Below, in pieces: positions 51,570 through 60,786 of a stretch of DNA of 64,000 bases. A model generated the notes under the pieces. That model was not told the DNA's origin, ran no database searches, and saw only the letters and a program-made list of their open reading frames with translations. The DNA is from Tessaracoccus sp. SD287. Its GTDB lineage: Bacteria; Actinomycetota; Actinomycetes; Propionibacteriales; Propionibacteriaceae. Positions within the stretch are counted from its first letter, which is position 1. Each line of letters begins with the position of its first letter. The stretch lies in contig NZ_JADIJQ010000003.1 in assembly GCF_017355265.1 (NCBI RefSeq), forward strand, positions 1 to 64,000, read 5' to 3'. The translations under genes were made by a program, and so were the position numbers.

Positions 51570-51607
51570 TCACAGCTGCCTCTGCTCCGAAGCAGGGGCA
51601 GCTGTGA
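51570..51607. terminator. palindromic hairpin between convergent genes (repeat family copy 3)
   Basis: A 38-base palindrome with one wobble pair; arms TCACAGCTGCC and GGCAGCTGTGA around CTGCTCCGAAGCAG. It lies between the helical-repeat gene and the convergent nuclease gene. Right flank CTTTCGCGGGTA matches the flank of copy 4. Confidence 0.75.
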
Positions 51608-51677
51608 CTTTCGCGGGTATTCGTCATGGAGACGCGGCGAGCGCCCGTCCGTCCGGCCGCCCACCACAGCGCTGGAT

Positions 51678-52802
51678 TCAGCACGGCTTCCAGGTTTTGC
51701 CTCCGGGTGCATAACAGCGCGGCCCGGTGTAACCCGGGTACGGGTTGGTCGCCTTCGGCTTGGAGGTCGTCTTCGGGGCGCTGGGACGTTTCGTGGCCGG
51801 CGCCTTGACCAACTTGCGCTGCTGCGCCTTCTTGGCTGCAGCCTCGCGCTCCTGCGCGGCCTTCCGTGCTTGCTCAGCCCTGCGCGCCTCGTCAGCCTTG
51901 CGCTCTTCCTCCACTTTCTGCGCCGCTAAGGCCTTACGGGACTCGTCCGCCTTGCGTGCTTCCTCCGCCTTGCGTGCTTCCGCCGCCTTCCGGGCCGCCT
52001 CTTCGCTACCAACAAGCGCAGCGTGATGCGCGGTGTGACGCTGTCGCTTCTCTCGCGCACCTGTGAGAGCCGCGCGGAGCATCTTGCGATAGCCGGGCAC
52101 CCCGGCTTCATAGGCAGCCCTCCTCACCGCGTGCACGCCACGCTCGGCGTCGTCCAAGGCGGACTCCACCGCCTGGGCGCCTTCGATCGCTGCCGCCACC
52201 ATTCCCAGCGCCGCGAGCGCCGCAGCAGCGTCCGTAGCAGACGGTTCAGGAAGGCTCTCGAGGGCCGCCACCGTCGATGCCACCTGGGCAGGCAGTGTGC
52301 AAGCGACCTTCGGGTCGTACAGCCCGACGCGGGCCGCTTGTGCTTCCTGCTGGGCGCGCAGGACGGCGCCATGGAACTTGTCGTTCGGGCGGTACACCAC
52401 GGCTGCTCCGAGACCCTTGCGGGCGATCTCGGCGTTGACTAGTTGTCCCGATTCGGTGACCGCCGCCAGCGTCCGACCGTAAGGATCCAGGAGTTCCTGG
52501 TCATACTCGAGATCGATGTGGGTCCCGACCGGCAGTCGCTCGGTGAGAAATACCGTCGCCTCCACGCCCAGACATTCGGGTGCGACATTTGGGTGCTTGG
52601 TCTCCGGCGTATCCACATTTAGCAGTCGAATGGTTGTCCTGACCCCGTCCACCTGGGCCACCAACGTGTCGCCGTCAATCACCCGAACAACGGTAGCCTT
52701 GCCGCTCGTCTGCGCCTCACGACCATTGATCGCATCCGCTGCAGCAGCGATGCCCCCGACTGTGACGACTGCAGCCAGCAGGCCCGCAACAAGCTTCCCC
52801 AT
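51678..52802 (-). CDS. secreted staphylococcal-nuclease-like thermonuclease with long Lys/Glu/Ala stalk
   Basis: A 374-residue protein. Residues 1-24 are a signal peptide (LVAGLLAAVVTVGGIAAAADA). The nuclease domain (about 35-170) has the core TIRLLNVDTPETKHPN (catalytic Arg and Asp-Thr-Pro-Glu) and LLDPYGRTLAAV (second Arg). A charged coiled coil (about 260-340, KAAEARKAEEARKADESRKALAAQKVEEERKADE...) follows, then YPGYTGPRCYAPGGKTWKPC, an end with two cysteines that resembles an Excalibur-like calcium domain remnant. It probably degrades extracellular DNA/RNA. Start ATG. A palindromic hairpin of the same family lies on each side of this gene. Confidence 0.85.
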   Translation of the reverse strand: MGKLVAGLLAAVVTVGGIAAAADAINGREAQTSGKATVVRVIDGDTLVAQVDGVRTTIRLLNVDTPETKHPNVAPECLGVEATVFLTERLPVGTHIDLEYDQELLDPYGRTLAAVTESGQLVNAEIARKGLGAAVVYRPNDKFHGAVLRAQQEAQAARVGLYDPKVACTLPAQVASTVAALESLPEPSATDAAAALAALGMVAAAIEGAQAVESALDDAERGVHAVRRAAYEAGVPGYRKMLRAALTGAREKRQRHTAHHAALVGSEEAARKAAEARKAEEARKADESRKALAAQKVEEERKADEARRAEQARKAAQEREAAAKKAQQRKLVKAPATKRPSAPKTTSKPKATNPYPGYTGPRCYAPGGKTWKPC

Positions 52803-52927
52803 TGAGTTTTCCTATCCAGAATGTGCTTCCGGTGACCTTAGCAGCGCCCCACCGGAAAGAATCGCGCAGTTCACCGCCTTCAGAAAGCCACACCTGGTGA
52901 CCCAGCAGTTGATTACCCCAGAAAACG

Positions 52928-52961
52928 ACAGTTGCCCCCGCTTCGAAGCAGGGGCAACTGT
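52928..52961. repeat. palindromic hairpin (repeat family copy 4)
   Basis: A 34-base near-perfect palindrome (GTTGCCCCCGC and GCAGGGGCAAC arms) located 60 bases after the end of der and before the nuclease gene. On the minus strand CTGTCGTTTTCTGGGG follows, almost as in copy 2; on the plus side ATCACGGGTA resembles copy 3. Likely der terminator. Confidence 0.78.
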
Positions 52962-53021
52962 GACCATCACGGGTAAGTGGCGTGGCGGCCGTCTCGGGGC
53001 CTCCCGGCCCACGCGCGTCCC

Positions 53022-54467
53022 CTACGTCCGGTTCTTGTGCTTCTCCCGGGCCCGCACCGACACGTGCACCGGGGTCCCCGGGAACCCGAAGTCCTCGCGC
53101 AGTCGCCGCTCCACGAAACGGACGTAGCCGGGGTCGAACTCGCCGGAGGTGAACAGCACGAAGGTGGGCGGGCAGGCCTGCGCCTGGGTGCCGAACAGGA
53201 TCCGGGGCTGCTTGCCCGAACGCACCGGGTGCGGATGCGCCGCCGCGACCCGGCCCAGGAACGAGTTGAGCTTGCCGGTCGACACGCGGGTCTCCCAACC
53301 CTCCAGCGCCATCTCGATGGCCTTGGACAACTTGTCGACGTTGCGACCGGTCAGCGCCGAGATGTTGACGTGCGGCGCCCACGAGAAGCCGTGCACGTCC
53401 CGCTCGATCTCGCGGGTCAGGTAGTAGCGACGCTCCTCATCGGTCAGGTCCCACTTGTTGTAGGCGATCACCAGCGCGCGGCCGGCGTCCTCGACCATCG
53501 ACAGGATCCGCAGGTCCTGCTCGCTGATCTCGTCCGACGCGTCGATGACGACCACGCACACCTCGGCGCGCTCGATGGCGCTCTGGGTGCGCAGGCTGGC
53601 GTAGTACTCATGGCCCGAGGCCTCCTTGACCCGGCGGCGGATGCCGGCGGTGTCAATGAACTTGTAGATGACCCCGCCCACCTCGACCAGTTCGTCGACG
53701 GGGTCGACGGTGGTGCCGGACATGTCCGAGACGACCACCCGCTGGGCCTTGGCGATCTTGTTCAACAGCGAGGACTTGCCCACGTTGGGGCGTCCGACGA
53801 TGGCCACGCGGCGCGGCCCGCCCAGACGGACACCAGCCTCGCGGGGCGCCTCGGGCAGTGCCTCCAGGACGGCGTCCAGCATGTCGCCGGTGCCGCGACC
53901 GTGCATGGCCGAGATCGCCCACGGTTGGCCCAGGCCCAAGTTCCACATGGTGGCGGCCTCGGCCTCGGTGCGCTGGTCGTCGACCTTGTTGGCGGCCAGC
54001 ACCACCGGCTTCTTGGCACGGCGCAACACCTGGACGACGGCCTCGTCCTCGTCGGTGGTGCCGACGGTCGCATCCACCACGAACAGCACGGCGTCGGCGG
54101 CCATGATGGCCAGTTCGGCCTGCTCGGCGATCTGCGCGGCCAGACCACGGGCATCCGAGATCCAGCCGCCGGTGTCGACCAGCACGAAGTCGCGTCCGGC
54201 CCAGTTGGCGTCGTAGCTGACCCGGTCGCGGGTGACGCCGGGGACGTCCTGGACGACGGCCTCACGGCGACCCAGGATGCGGTTCACGAGGGTCGACTTG
54301 CCGACGTTGGGTCGTCCGACCACGGCCAGCACCGGCTTGGGAACCTCGGGCTCGAGGTCGAACTCGCCGAGCAGTTCGGCGGGGAACTCGCCGTCGGCCA
54401 GGTCGAACGCTCCGGGCGCGTAGTCGCTGGTGTCGAAATCAGGGCTGGTGTTGCTGGGCTCGGTCAT
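53022..54467 (-). CDS. der: ribosome biogenesis GTPase Der (EngA)
   Basis: A 481-residue double GTPase needed for 50S ribosome assembly. The first G domain (about 40-200) begins [22 protein letters not shown], the second (about 215-385) [22 protein letters not shown], each with DTGG/DTAG switch II and ANKVD / YNKWD base-recognition motifs. The KH-like C-terminal domain follows (about 390-481). A short acidic N-terminal extension is usual for actinobacterial Der. ATG start; it is the downstream gene of the tyrA-cmk-plsC-der block. Confidence 0.97.
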   Translation of the reverse strand: MTEPSNTSPDFDTSDYAPGAFDLADGEFPAELLGEFDLEPEVPKPVLAVVGRPNVGKSTLVNRILGRREAVVQDVPGVTRDRVSYDANWAGRDFVLVDTGGWISDARGLAAQIAEQAELAIMAADAVLFVVDATVGTTDEDEAVVQVLRRAKKPVVLAANKVDDQRTEAEAATMWNLGLGQPWAISAMHGRGTGDMLDAVLEALPEAPREAGVRLGGPRRVAIVGRPNVGKSSLLNKIAKAQRVVVSDMSGTTVDPVDELVEVGGVIYKFIDTAGIRRRVKEASGHEYYASLRTQSAIERAEVCVVVIDASDEISEQDLRILSMVEDAGRALVIAYNKWDLTDEERRYYLTREIERDVHGFSWAPHVNISALTGRNVDKLSKAIEMALEGWETRVSTGKLNSFLGRVAAAHPHPVRSGKQPRILFGTQAQACPPTFVLFTSGEFDPGYVRFVERRLREDFGFPGTPVHVSVRAREKHKNRT

Positions 54468-54498
54468 GGGGGTCCTTCGTTGATCGAGCCGCGGCCGG

Positions 54499-55236
54499 TC
54501 AGGCTCCCGGCAGGCTCATCTGGGTCAATTCTTGCGCCACGCGCACGTGTTCGCCGCAGACCTGCGCCAAATAGCTGGTCGCAGCGGCGATGTCGGCCTT
54601 CCGACGCGGCCACTCCTGCATGGGAATGTGAACCTGTCCACCGTACACGATGTGCATTGTCGACCCCAGCGGCGGCGTGGAGGTCAGGTGCGTCCCCGGC
54701 ACCCGGGTGCCGAGGATCGCGACCGGGACGATCGGCGCCCCGGTGACCATGGCCAGGTACGCGGCCCCGCCCTGGATGCGGGACATGTCGCCGATGCCCC
54801 GCTTGCCTTCGGGGAAGATTGCCAGCACGCGACCGTCGTCCAGCACCTGCAGGCAGCGCTTCACGGCCCGGATGTCGGCGTACTGGCGGCTCACCGGAAT
54901 CTGGCCGGCGAGGCTCAGCAACGGTCCCACCGGCGAATCGAACAGTTCGCTCTTGGCCAGCGCCAGCGTGCGACCGGTGGCGGCCACCAGCAACGGGCCG
55001 TCCAGGGTGCCAATGTGGTTCGCGGCCAGGATCACCGGCCCGTCCTCGGGAACATTCTCCATGCCGTGCAGCCGGACGTCTCACACGGTGTGCAGCAGCC
55101 GCCGGAAGCTGCCACGCAGCGTGGTCAACAGCCTCGTCCTCAGCGGCGGCAGATCATCGAGTCGGGGAACGTCCGGCAGGACCGGGCGCGCCGGGACGAC
55201 GGTGTCGAGATCAGCAGCCGTGAGGGCGAGGCTCAT
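54499..55236 (-). pseudogene. plsC: 1-acyl-glycerol-phosphate acyltransferase (PlsC-like) interrupted by in-frame TGA
   Basis: The gene begins at ATG 55236, one base after cmk, behind AGGAG, and reads MSLALTAADLDTVVPARPVL... for 51 codons, then TGA (55081-55083), then continues in the same frame for 194 further codons. The part after the stop has the acyltransferase His-X4-Asp (NHIGTLD), FPEGKR and VPVAILGTR blocks of phosphatidate synthesis. Because frame, spacing and domain order are intact across the stop, the most likely change is a single-base TGG or CGA to TGA. Translation could restart at ATG 55062, giving 187 residues with the catalytic motifs, so activity may persist. A sequencing error is possible. 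Confidence 0.8.
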
Positions 55237-55237
55237 G

Positions 55238-55945
55238 TCACTCCTGGGGTGTGGGTGCCAGCGAACAGATCGCGTCGATGACCTGCTCGAGATTCAGGTG
55301 GGTGGAATCCACCAAGGTCACGCCCTCGGCGGGCGTGGCGAACTCGCTGACGGTGGCGTCGTCGCGATCACGACGCACCACCTGGTCGTGGACTTCGTCG
55401 GTGCTGGCGGCACCGGCGAGTTCAGCCTCACGGCGGCGGATCCGGGCCTGCGCGTCGGCGACCAGCAGCACCCGCACCTGGGCGTCGGGCCACACCACGG
55501 TGGTGATGTCGCGGCCCTCGACAACGATCCGCTGGTCGGCGGCCTCGATCAGGGCGCGCATCTGGTCGGTGAGCACCTGCCGGACGTGGGCGTTGGTGGC
55601 CAGCACCGAGACGTGCTGGCTGACCCGAGGTTCGCGGATCTCGGCGGTGACGTCCTCACCGTCCAGCGCGATGGCAGGCGCCCCGGGATCATCGGTGACG
55701 GTCAGTTCCACCTCGTCGACGAGCCGCTCGATGGCCTCGGTCTGGTCGGGCTGCAGCCCGGCGCGCAGGTAGGCCACGGTGACGGCGCGGTACATCGCAC
55801 CGGTGTCGAGGAAGGACAGCCCCAGACGCTGGGCCACGCCCCGCGAGGTGGACGACTTCCCCGATCCGCTGGGCCCGTCGATGGCAATGACCAGCGCCGG
55901 TTCCGGCTGCTGGGTCTCGACCTGGGGCTGTTCCACGAAATTCAC
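55238..55945 (-). CDS. cmk: cytidylate kinase Cmk
   Basis: A 235-residue (d)CMP kinase. P-loop IAIDGPSGSGKSSTSRGVAQRLG near residue 20, substrate region FLDTGAMYRAVTVAYL, the CMP insert domain, and VVEGRDITTVVWPDAQVRVLLVAD near residue 142. It begins with GTG behind GAGG. Supplies CDP for nucleotide synthesis in the cytosol. Upstream of plsC with only 1 base between, and downstream of tyrA after a large inverted repeat. Confidence 0.96.
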   Translation of the reverse strand: MNFVEQPQVETQQPEPALVIAIDGPSGSGKSSTSRGVAQRLGLSFLDTGAMYRAVTVAYLRAGLQPDQTEAIERLVDEVELTVTDDPGAPAIALDGEDVTAEIREPRVSQHVSVLATNAHVRQVLTDQMRALIEAADQRIVVEGRDITTVVWPDAQVRVLLVADAQARIRRREAELAGAASTDEVHDQVVRRDRDDATVSEFATPAEGVTLVDSTHLNLEQVIDAICSLAPTPQE

Positions 55946-56077
55946 GCTATGACCTCTTGTTTGACGTTGGGGAAAACCGATGCGGACGCCCGGCCAACAA
56001 CAGTTGGCGGGCAGGTGAACATTCTGTCAGGCCCGCCGATGAACCTCGGCCAGCATCATCCAGGCCACGGGACACCA

Positions 56078-56144
56078 CAGCTGCAGTAGTTAGCGACTGA
56101 TGCCGCGGTTGAAGCCGTGCACCAGTCGCTAACTACTGCAGCTG
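56078..56144. repeat. 22-base perfect inverted repeat with 23-base loop between tyrA and cmk
   Basis: The arms (56078-56099 and 56123-56144; each contains TAGTTAGCGACTG or its complement) are perfect for 22 bases and enclose a loop with its own short CGG-CCG hairpin. It lies directly after the tyrA stop and before cmk. The arms are not GC-rich and no T-run follows, so it is not a typical terminator; a cruciform or RNA stem of unknown role is possible. Confidence 0.8.
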
Positions 56145-56180
56145 GTGGAGGAGCCGCGCGGACGGGGGCTCGGAACCTGC

Positions 56181-57290
56181 TCAGGGCAGGTGGAGCTCCC
56201 ACCCCTTGCCACGCATGGCATCGGCCAGCGCCTGCACCGAGCCGGGGTCGACGGCCACCGACAGGTAGCCGTACTGGCGCGACGGGTCGTGCTCGATGGA
56301 CAGGTCCTCGACGTTGATGCCGGCCGCATCCACGTCGGTGAACAGCCTGGCGAGCGCACCGGCGGCGTCGGGAATCTCGATGGTGACGGTGACGAACGCG
56401 TCGGGGCTGAGCCCGTGCTTGCCCGGTAATGACCGGGCCCCGGCGCGGCCGCGGGCCAGGAAGCCCTCCAGGGCGTCGGGGTCGTCCAGGACGCCGAGCA
56501 GCTCGTCCAGGTCGGCGCGGACCCCGGCCAGTTCGGCGCGCACCGCCTGCCGGTTGCCCCACAGGATCTGTCTCCACAGCCCCGGGTCGGAGCCGGCGAT
56601 GCGGGTGACGTCGCGGATGCCCTGCCCGGCCAGCGGCAGGTGGTCGCTGGGCACCCCGCGCAGGTGACCGGCCGTCAGGATGCTCATCAGGTGCGGCAGG
56701 TGGCTCACCTGGGCCACCGCCTGGTCATGCTCGACCGGATCCATCCAGACCACCCTGGCCCCGCAGATGGTGGCCAGGTCACGGACCCGGGCGATGTCGG
56801 CCTCGGCATTGGCCGGGGTGGGGGTGATCACCCAGGTGCGATCGATGAACAGGTCGGCGTCAGCGGTCAGCGGCCCCGAGAACTGCGAGCCGGCCATGGG
56901 ATGCGACCCGACGTAGCGGTGAGCGTCGGCCGCGTCGATCGAGTCAATGATGATCGACTTCACCGAGGCCACGTCGGTCACGGTGGCCTGCGGAAACCGG
57001 TCCAGGGCGTCGTCGACGACGCTGGCCACGTGGGCCGGTGGGGTGGCAACGACGACGAGTCTCACCGCATCGGGGCTGGCGGCTGTGACCACCCCCGCTC
57101 CCCTGCCGGCGGCGACGATGGCGTGGCTGGGCACCCGGTCCTCCAGATGCACCCGGTAGCCGGCGGCGCTCAGCGCGCAGCCAATGCTGGCGCCCACCAG
57201 CCCAGTGCCGATGATGACGACCGGTCCGGTCAGGCCACCATTCAGGCCACTGTTCGGGCCACCAAGGGGGTCAGGGGTCGCGTCGGGCAT
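56181..57290 (-). CDS. tyrA: prephenate dehydrogenase with C-terminal ACT domain
   Basis: A 369-residue enzyme converting prephenate to 4-hydroxyphenylpyruvate in tyrosine synthesis. NAD motif VVIIGTGLVGASIGCALSAAGYRVHLED near residue 24; SHPMAGSQFSGP holds the active-site histidine; dimer helices LPHLMSILTAGHL follow; then an ACT regulatory domain (about 290-369: VTVTIEIPDAAGALARLFTDVDAAGINVEDLSIEHD) for feedback by tyrosine or phenylalanine. Gly/Leu-rich N-terminal repeat (GGPNSGLNGGLTGP) is variable. ATG start. It lies 36 bases downstream of pup. Confidence 0.94.
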   Translation of the reverse strand: MPDATPDPLGGPNSGLNGGLTGPVVIIGTGLVGASIGCALSAAGYRVHLEDRVPSHAIVAAGRGAGVVTAASPDAVRLVVVATPPAHVASVVDDALDRFPQATVTDVASVKSIIIDSIDAADAHRYVGSHPMAGSQFSGPLTADADLFIDRTWVITPTPANAEADIARVRDLATICGARVVWMDPVEHDQAVAQVSHLPHLMSILTAGHLRGVPSDHLPLAGQGIRDVTRIAGSDPGLWRQILWGNRQAVRAELAGVRADLDELLGVLDDPDALEGFLARGRAGARSLPGKHGLSPDAFVTVTIEIPDAAGALARLFTDVDAAGINVEDLSIEHDPSRQYGYLSVAVDPGSVQALADAMRGKGWELHLP

Positions 57291-57326
57291 TGCGCCATTC
57301 TCGCACCTGGCCCCGACTGGTCGGCG

Positions 57327-57527
57327 CTACTGCCCGCCGCGCTGGACGAAGGTGCGGACGTAACCGGCCGGGTTGGCGTCAATGACCGCATCGATCTGGT
57401 CGAGCAGGTCCTCGAAGGAACTGTCGGACGCCTGCGGCTGGCTGCTGGACGACGTCAGGCGCAGTTGCTCCTCGGCGGGGCCGTCGTGGCCCTGCCGCTG
57501 CTGTCGGGACTGCTGCTGGTCGCTCAT
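57327..57527 (-). CDS. pup: prokaryotic ubiquitin-like protein Pup
   Basis: A 66-residue intrinsically disordered tag. Its Gln/Ser/Arg-rich N-terminus is followed by the conserved SFEDLLDQIDAVIDANPAGYVRTFVQRGGQ end. The final Gly-Gly-Gln shows that it is made in the Gln form and needs deamidation by Dop before PafA can ligate it to lysines. It lies 11 bases after dop on the same strand. No prcBA (20S proteasome) genes follow. Confidence 0.97.
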   Translation of the reverse strand: MSDQQQSRQQRQGHDGPAEEQLRLTSSSSQPQASDSSFEDLLDQIDAVIDANPAGYVRTFVQRGGQ

Positions 57528-57538
57528 CGCGGGCCAGT

Positions 57539-58831
57539 CTATGTCCGGACGTCACCGAACGGGTCGCGCAGGTCGATGCGCGGGGTGTCGGACTCACTCG
57601 ACAGGATGAGCTGGCTCCAGTCGGCGCGCGCCACCCTGCCCTCGTGCTCGGTGAGCAGCGCAGCCCGGACTGCGGCGCGGGTGCCGGTCGGCGCCGTGCG
57701 CATCGCCAGCTGCACTGCCGCCGGCTCCACCAGCTGACGCAGTCGTCCGGCCGCCTGTAGCTTCAGTGCCAGCCCCCGCTCGGGGTCGAGCTCGTGCCAC
57801 TGCAGGTCGACGGCGGCGACACCGGCGTCGTCCCAGTCCCACCCGTGGCGGCGTCTCAGGCCGTCCAGCAGGGCGAGTTTCGCGGCCCAGTCGACCCGGT
57901 CGGCCAGCAGCCCGGGATCGGCCTCGGCGTCACGGATCAACTCGTCCCACAACTCCAGCACCAGCGCCCCGTCGGGCAACGCGTCGACGTGGGCGCTGGC
58001 CGCGTCCCAGTACAACCGTTGCAGTTGCAGGGCCGTGCGATCCACCCCGTCATCGCACGGCAGCGCCACCCTCACACCGAGGTCACGGGAGTAGGCCCGG
58101 ACGGCGGTCAGCGGGTCGACCAGCCGCGGCACCCGGCTGTCACCGGTGGCGATGGCGGCCAGCACCAGCGCGGTGCCGCCGACCTTGACCAGGGTGGCCA
58201 CCTGGGCCATGGTGGCGTCACCGGTGATGACGTGCAGCCTCCGCCATCGTCCGGGGTCGGCGTGGGGTTCGTCGCGCGTGTTGACCAGCGGCCGACGCAC
58301 CGTGGTCTCGATGCCCTCCAGCGCCTCCATGAAGTCGGCGCGCTGGCTGATCTGGAAGCCGGGCTGCCCGCCGTGCTGACCCAGCCCGACCCGGCCGGCG
58401 CCGACCAGCACCACCCGGCTGACCAGGTGCCCGGTGACCTGCTCGACGATCCGCGACCAGGGCAGTCGTCTCGGCAGCAGGTAGTTCTCGTGGTAGCCGT
58501 AGCTTCGACCCTTGCCGTCGGTGTTGTTGCGGTGCAGGACGACCCGGTCGTCCAGGTTGACCGAGAGCCGGTGGGCGGCGGCCTGCATCAACTGGTCACC
58601 GGCCAGTTCCCAGGTGAGCACGTCGGTGGCGCTGACGCACTCGGGGCCCGAGTACTCGGGGTGGGCGTGGTCAACATAGACGCGGGCACCATTGCCGAGC
58701 ATCCGGTCGAGGTGCCCGACCCCCAGGCCCGGCACGCGGAGGACGACACCCTCGGACAGTTGCACCGGGTTGGCCGCGCGGTCGCGCAGGCTGATGCCGT
58801 ACTCGATCTCGCTGCCCAGCACCATCCTCAT
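57539..58831 (-). CDS. dop: Pup deamidase/depupylase Dop, lacking the Dop loop
   Basis: A 430-residue member of the glutamine-synthetase-like Dop/PafA family. VLGSEIEYGIS at the N-terminus, VYVDHAHPEYSGPECV (Dop-type; PafA has an extra residue here), NTDGKGRSYGYHENYL and NTRDEPHADPGRWRRLHVITGDA are intact. Between NPVQLSEGV and GNGARVYVD only about 20 residues occur, whereas Dop of Mycobacterium has about 60, including the flexible 'Dop loop' over the active site. Total length is about 70 residues below the mycobacterial protein. TAGGCT lies seven bases before the ATG, so the message is probably leaderless. Deamidates Pup and removes it from tagged proteins. Confidence 0.92.
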   Translation of the reverse strand: MRMVLGSEIEYGISLRDRAANPVQLSEGVVLRVPGLGVGHLDRMLGNGARVYVDHAHPEYSGPECVSATDVLTWELAGDQLMQAAAHRLSVNLDDRVVLHRNNTDGKGRSYGYHENYLLPRRLPWSRIVEQVTGHLVSRVVLVGAGRVGLGQHGGQPGFQISQRADFMEALEGIETTVRRPLVNTRDEPHADPGRWRRLHVITGDATMAQVATLVKVGGTALVLAAIATGDSRVPRLVDPLTAVRAYSRDLGVRVALPCDDGVDRTALQLQRLYWDAASAHVDALPDGALVLELWDELIRDAEADPGLLADRVDWAAKLALLDGLRRRHGWDWDDAGVAAVDLQWHELDPERGLALKLQAAGRLRQLVEPAAVQLAMRTAPTGTRAAVRAALLTEHEGRVARADWSQLILSSESDTPRIDLRDPFGDVRT

Positions 58832-58881
58832 GCAGGTGAGCCTACGTCCCGGACGTCCGGGCGGCTCGATAGGCTGGGGCC

Positions 58882-59262
58882 ATGGCCAAGCAGTATGCGA
58901 TTCTCGTCGACCTGGTGCTCGTGCTGGTCTTCGCCACCATCGGACGCGCCAGCCACGCCGAGGGGCTGACCCCCAACGGCATCCTGAGCACCGCCTGGCC
59001 GTTCCTGACCGCCTGCCTGGTGGCTTGGGCCGTGATGTTGATCCGCCGCCGCGACCACCTGGGTCTGGGCGCCGGCCTGTTCACCTGGTTCATCACCTGG
59101 GCCGGTGGCCTGTTCTTCCGGGTGTCCAGCGGCGACACCGCCGAGACGCCGTTCATCATCGTGGCCGGCGTCGTGCTGCTGCTGTTCCTGGTGGGCTGGC
59201 GCCTGGTCGCCCGGCTCGTCACCCGCCGCAGTACGCCGGCCGCGTCAGTGGCTGACCAGTGA
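58882..59262 (+). CDS. DUF3054 membrane protein
   Basis: A 126-residue protein with four hydrophobic helices (ILVDLVLVLVFATIGRASH, ILSTAWPFLTACLVAWAVML, LGAGLFTWFITWAGGLFFRV, PFIIVAGVVLLLFLVGWRLVARL). DUF3054 proteins are widespread in actinobacteria, often next to pup-system or redox genes, and have no known function. TAGGCT (58870-58875) lies six bases before the ATG, indicating a leaderless mRNA, in mirror image to dop. Its end overlaps arc by 18 bases. Confidence 0.85.
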   Translation: MAKQYAILVDLVLVLVFATIGRASHAEGLTPNGILSTAWPFLTACLVAWAVMLIRRRDHLGLGAGLFTWFITWAGGLFFRVSSGDTAETPFIIVAGVVLLLFLVGWRLVARLVTRRSTPAASVADQ

Positions 59263-60786
59263 GCGGACCCAGCTGATCCGCATCCCGCGGCGTCCGCTGA
59301 TCCGGGCCCAGTCGTCCGGGTTGGTGGTGTTGGGCAGGTCCTCGTTCTCGCGGAACTCGTCGCGGGCGGCCTGCAGCAGACCGGCGCGTGAGACTCCCCC
59401 CGCACCGCCGACCAGTTCGTCCTTGATGGCGAAACGCTTGGCCCGGTCGACGATGTTGCGCAGCATCGCGCCCGAGGAGAAGTCGCCGAAGTACAGCACC
59501 TCGCTGCCGCCGTCCACGTAGTTCACCTCCAGGAACCGGTTGTGGTGGTCGCGGGCGTAGATGTCGTCGACCACCGCATCGATCAGCGCCCCGACCTCGT
59601 CGCCGGCGGCGATCGGCACCTCGGCGACCAGGTACTTGGCCAGGATGTCGCGGGCGCCCTCGGCATCGGGACGATCGAGCTTGATCTTCACGTCCAGTCG
59701 GCCGGCGCGCAGGATGGCCGGGTCAATCATGTCCTCACGGTTGGAGGCACCGATGACGATGACATTGTCCAGCCCGACCACCCCGTCGATCTCGCTGAGC
59801 AACTGCGGCACCACCGTGGATTCCACGTCGGAGGAGATGCCCGACCCGCGGGTGCGGAACAGGGAGTCCATCTCGTCGAAGAAGACGATTACCGGACGAC
59901 CGCTGGTGGCATGCTGGCGGGCCCGTTCGAAGATCAACCGCACCTGACGCTCGGACTCGCCGACGTACTTGTTCAGCAGCTCGGGGCCCTTGACGTTGAT
60001 GAAGATGCTGCCCGGGGCGTCCGGGTCGGCCTCGGCCCCCGACGGCTGCAGCTGCTCCCCCAGCGAGCGGGCCACCGCCTTGGCGATCATGGTCTTGCCG
60101 CACCCGGGCGGGCCGTACAGCAGCACGCCCTTGGGCGGGGTGAGCCGGTAGTTCGCGAACCGCTCCCGGTGCAGGAACGGCAGTTCGACCGCATCACGGA
60201 TCGCCTCGATCTGGGCGGCCAGGCCACCAATGTCCTCGTAGCTGACGTCGGGCACCTCGGTGAGCACCAGTTCCTCGACTTGCTGGCGGGTGACCAGCGC
60301 CACCGCCAGACCGGCGCCCCGTTCGATCCGGACGGTGTCCCCGGCGCGGCCCTGCGCCGCCGAACCGACCAGCCGCAGCCGCACTTCGTCCTGACCGGCC
60401 TGCACGACGGCCAACCCGTCGGTGGCCTCGACGACCCGGCCGACCTCACCGCTGGGGTCCTCGGCCGCCGGGTGGGCGGTGATGACCAGGCCCTCGTTGA
60501 GCAGCACCAAATCGCCGGGGGCCAGCTGGTCCAGGGCCACGTCGGCGGCGGCCACCACCCGCAGCATCCGTCCGAGCACGAAGACGTCGACGAACTCGTC
60601 GACCACCGCGACCACCCGGCCCCGGGTCAGCGGCGGCTGTCCCAACCGGTCGAGCCGCTCCTTCATGGCCAGCAACTGGGCCCGCGCATCCTTGATGGTG
60701 CGCGACAGGGTCTCGTTCTGGGCGGCCAGCGCCTTGGTCTCGGCGCGCGCCTCGGACAGACGACGCTCCAGCGGCGGCTCGGTCAT
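59245..60786 (-). CDS. arc: AAA+ ATPase ARC/Mpa without proteasome-docking tail
   Basis: A 513-residue ring ATPase that recognises pupylated proteins. An N-terminal coiled coil (about 5-50) binds Pup; two OB folds follow (about 55-180); the AAA+ module has Walker [17 protein letters not shown] near 225 and Walker [13 protein letters not shown] near 300, and second-region [23 protein letters not shown]. The C-terminus ends RSLVSH; mycobacterial Mpa ends in Gln-Tyr-Leu, needed to open the 20S proteasome. Its absence fits the missing prcBA. ATG overlaps the upstream gene's stop by 4 bases (ATGA). Confidence 0.95.
   Translation of the reverse strand: MTEPPLERRLSEARAETKALAAQNETLSRTIKDARAQLLAMKERLDRLGQPPLTRGRVVAVVDEFVDVFVLGRMLRVVAAADVALDQLAPGDLVLLNEGLVITAHPAAEDPSGEVGRVVEATDGLAVVQAGQDEVRLRLVGSAAQGRAGDTVRIERGAGLAVALVTRQQVEELVLTEVPDVSYEDIGGLAAQIEAIRDAVELPFLHRERFANYRLTPPKGVLLYGPPGCGKTMIAKAVARSLGEQLQPSGAEADPDAPGSIFINVKGPELLNKYVGESERQVRLIFERARQHATSGRPVIVFFDEMDSLFRTRGSGISSDVESTVVPQLLSEIDGVVGLDNVIVIGASNREDMIDPAILRAGRLDVKIKLDRPDAEGARDILAKYLVAEVPIAAGDEVGALIDAVVDDIYARDHHNRFLEVNYVDGGSEVLYFGDFSSGAMLRNIVDRAKRFAIKDELVGGAGGVSRAGLLQAARDEFRENEDLPNTTNPDDWARISGRRGMRISWVRSLVSH

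Noticed and set aside
52977-54746. 589-codon frame antisense to der
   Set aside because: Entirely opposite an intact Der GTPase; composition is non-protein-like.
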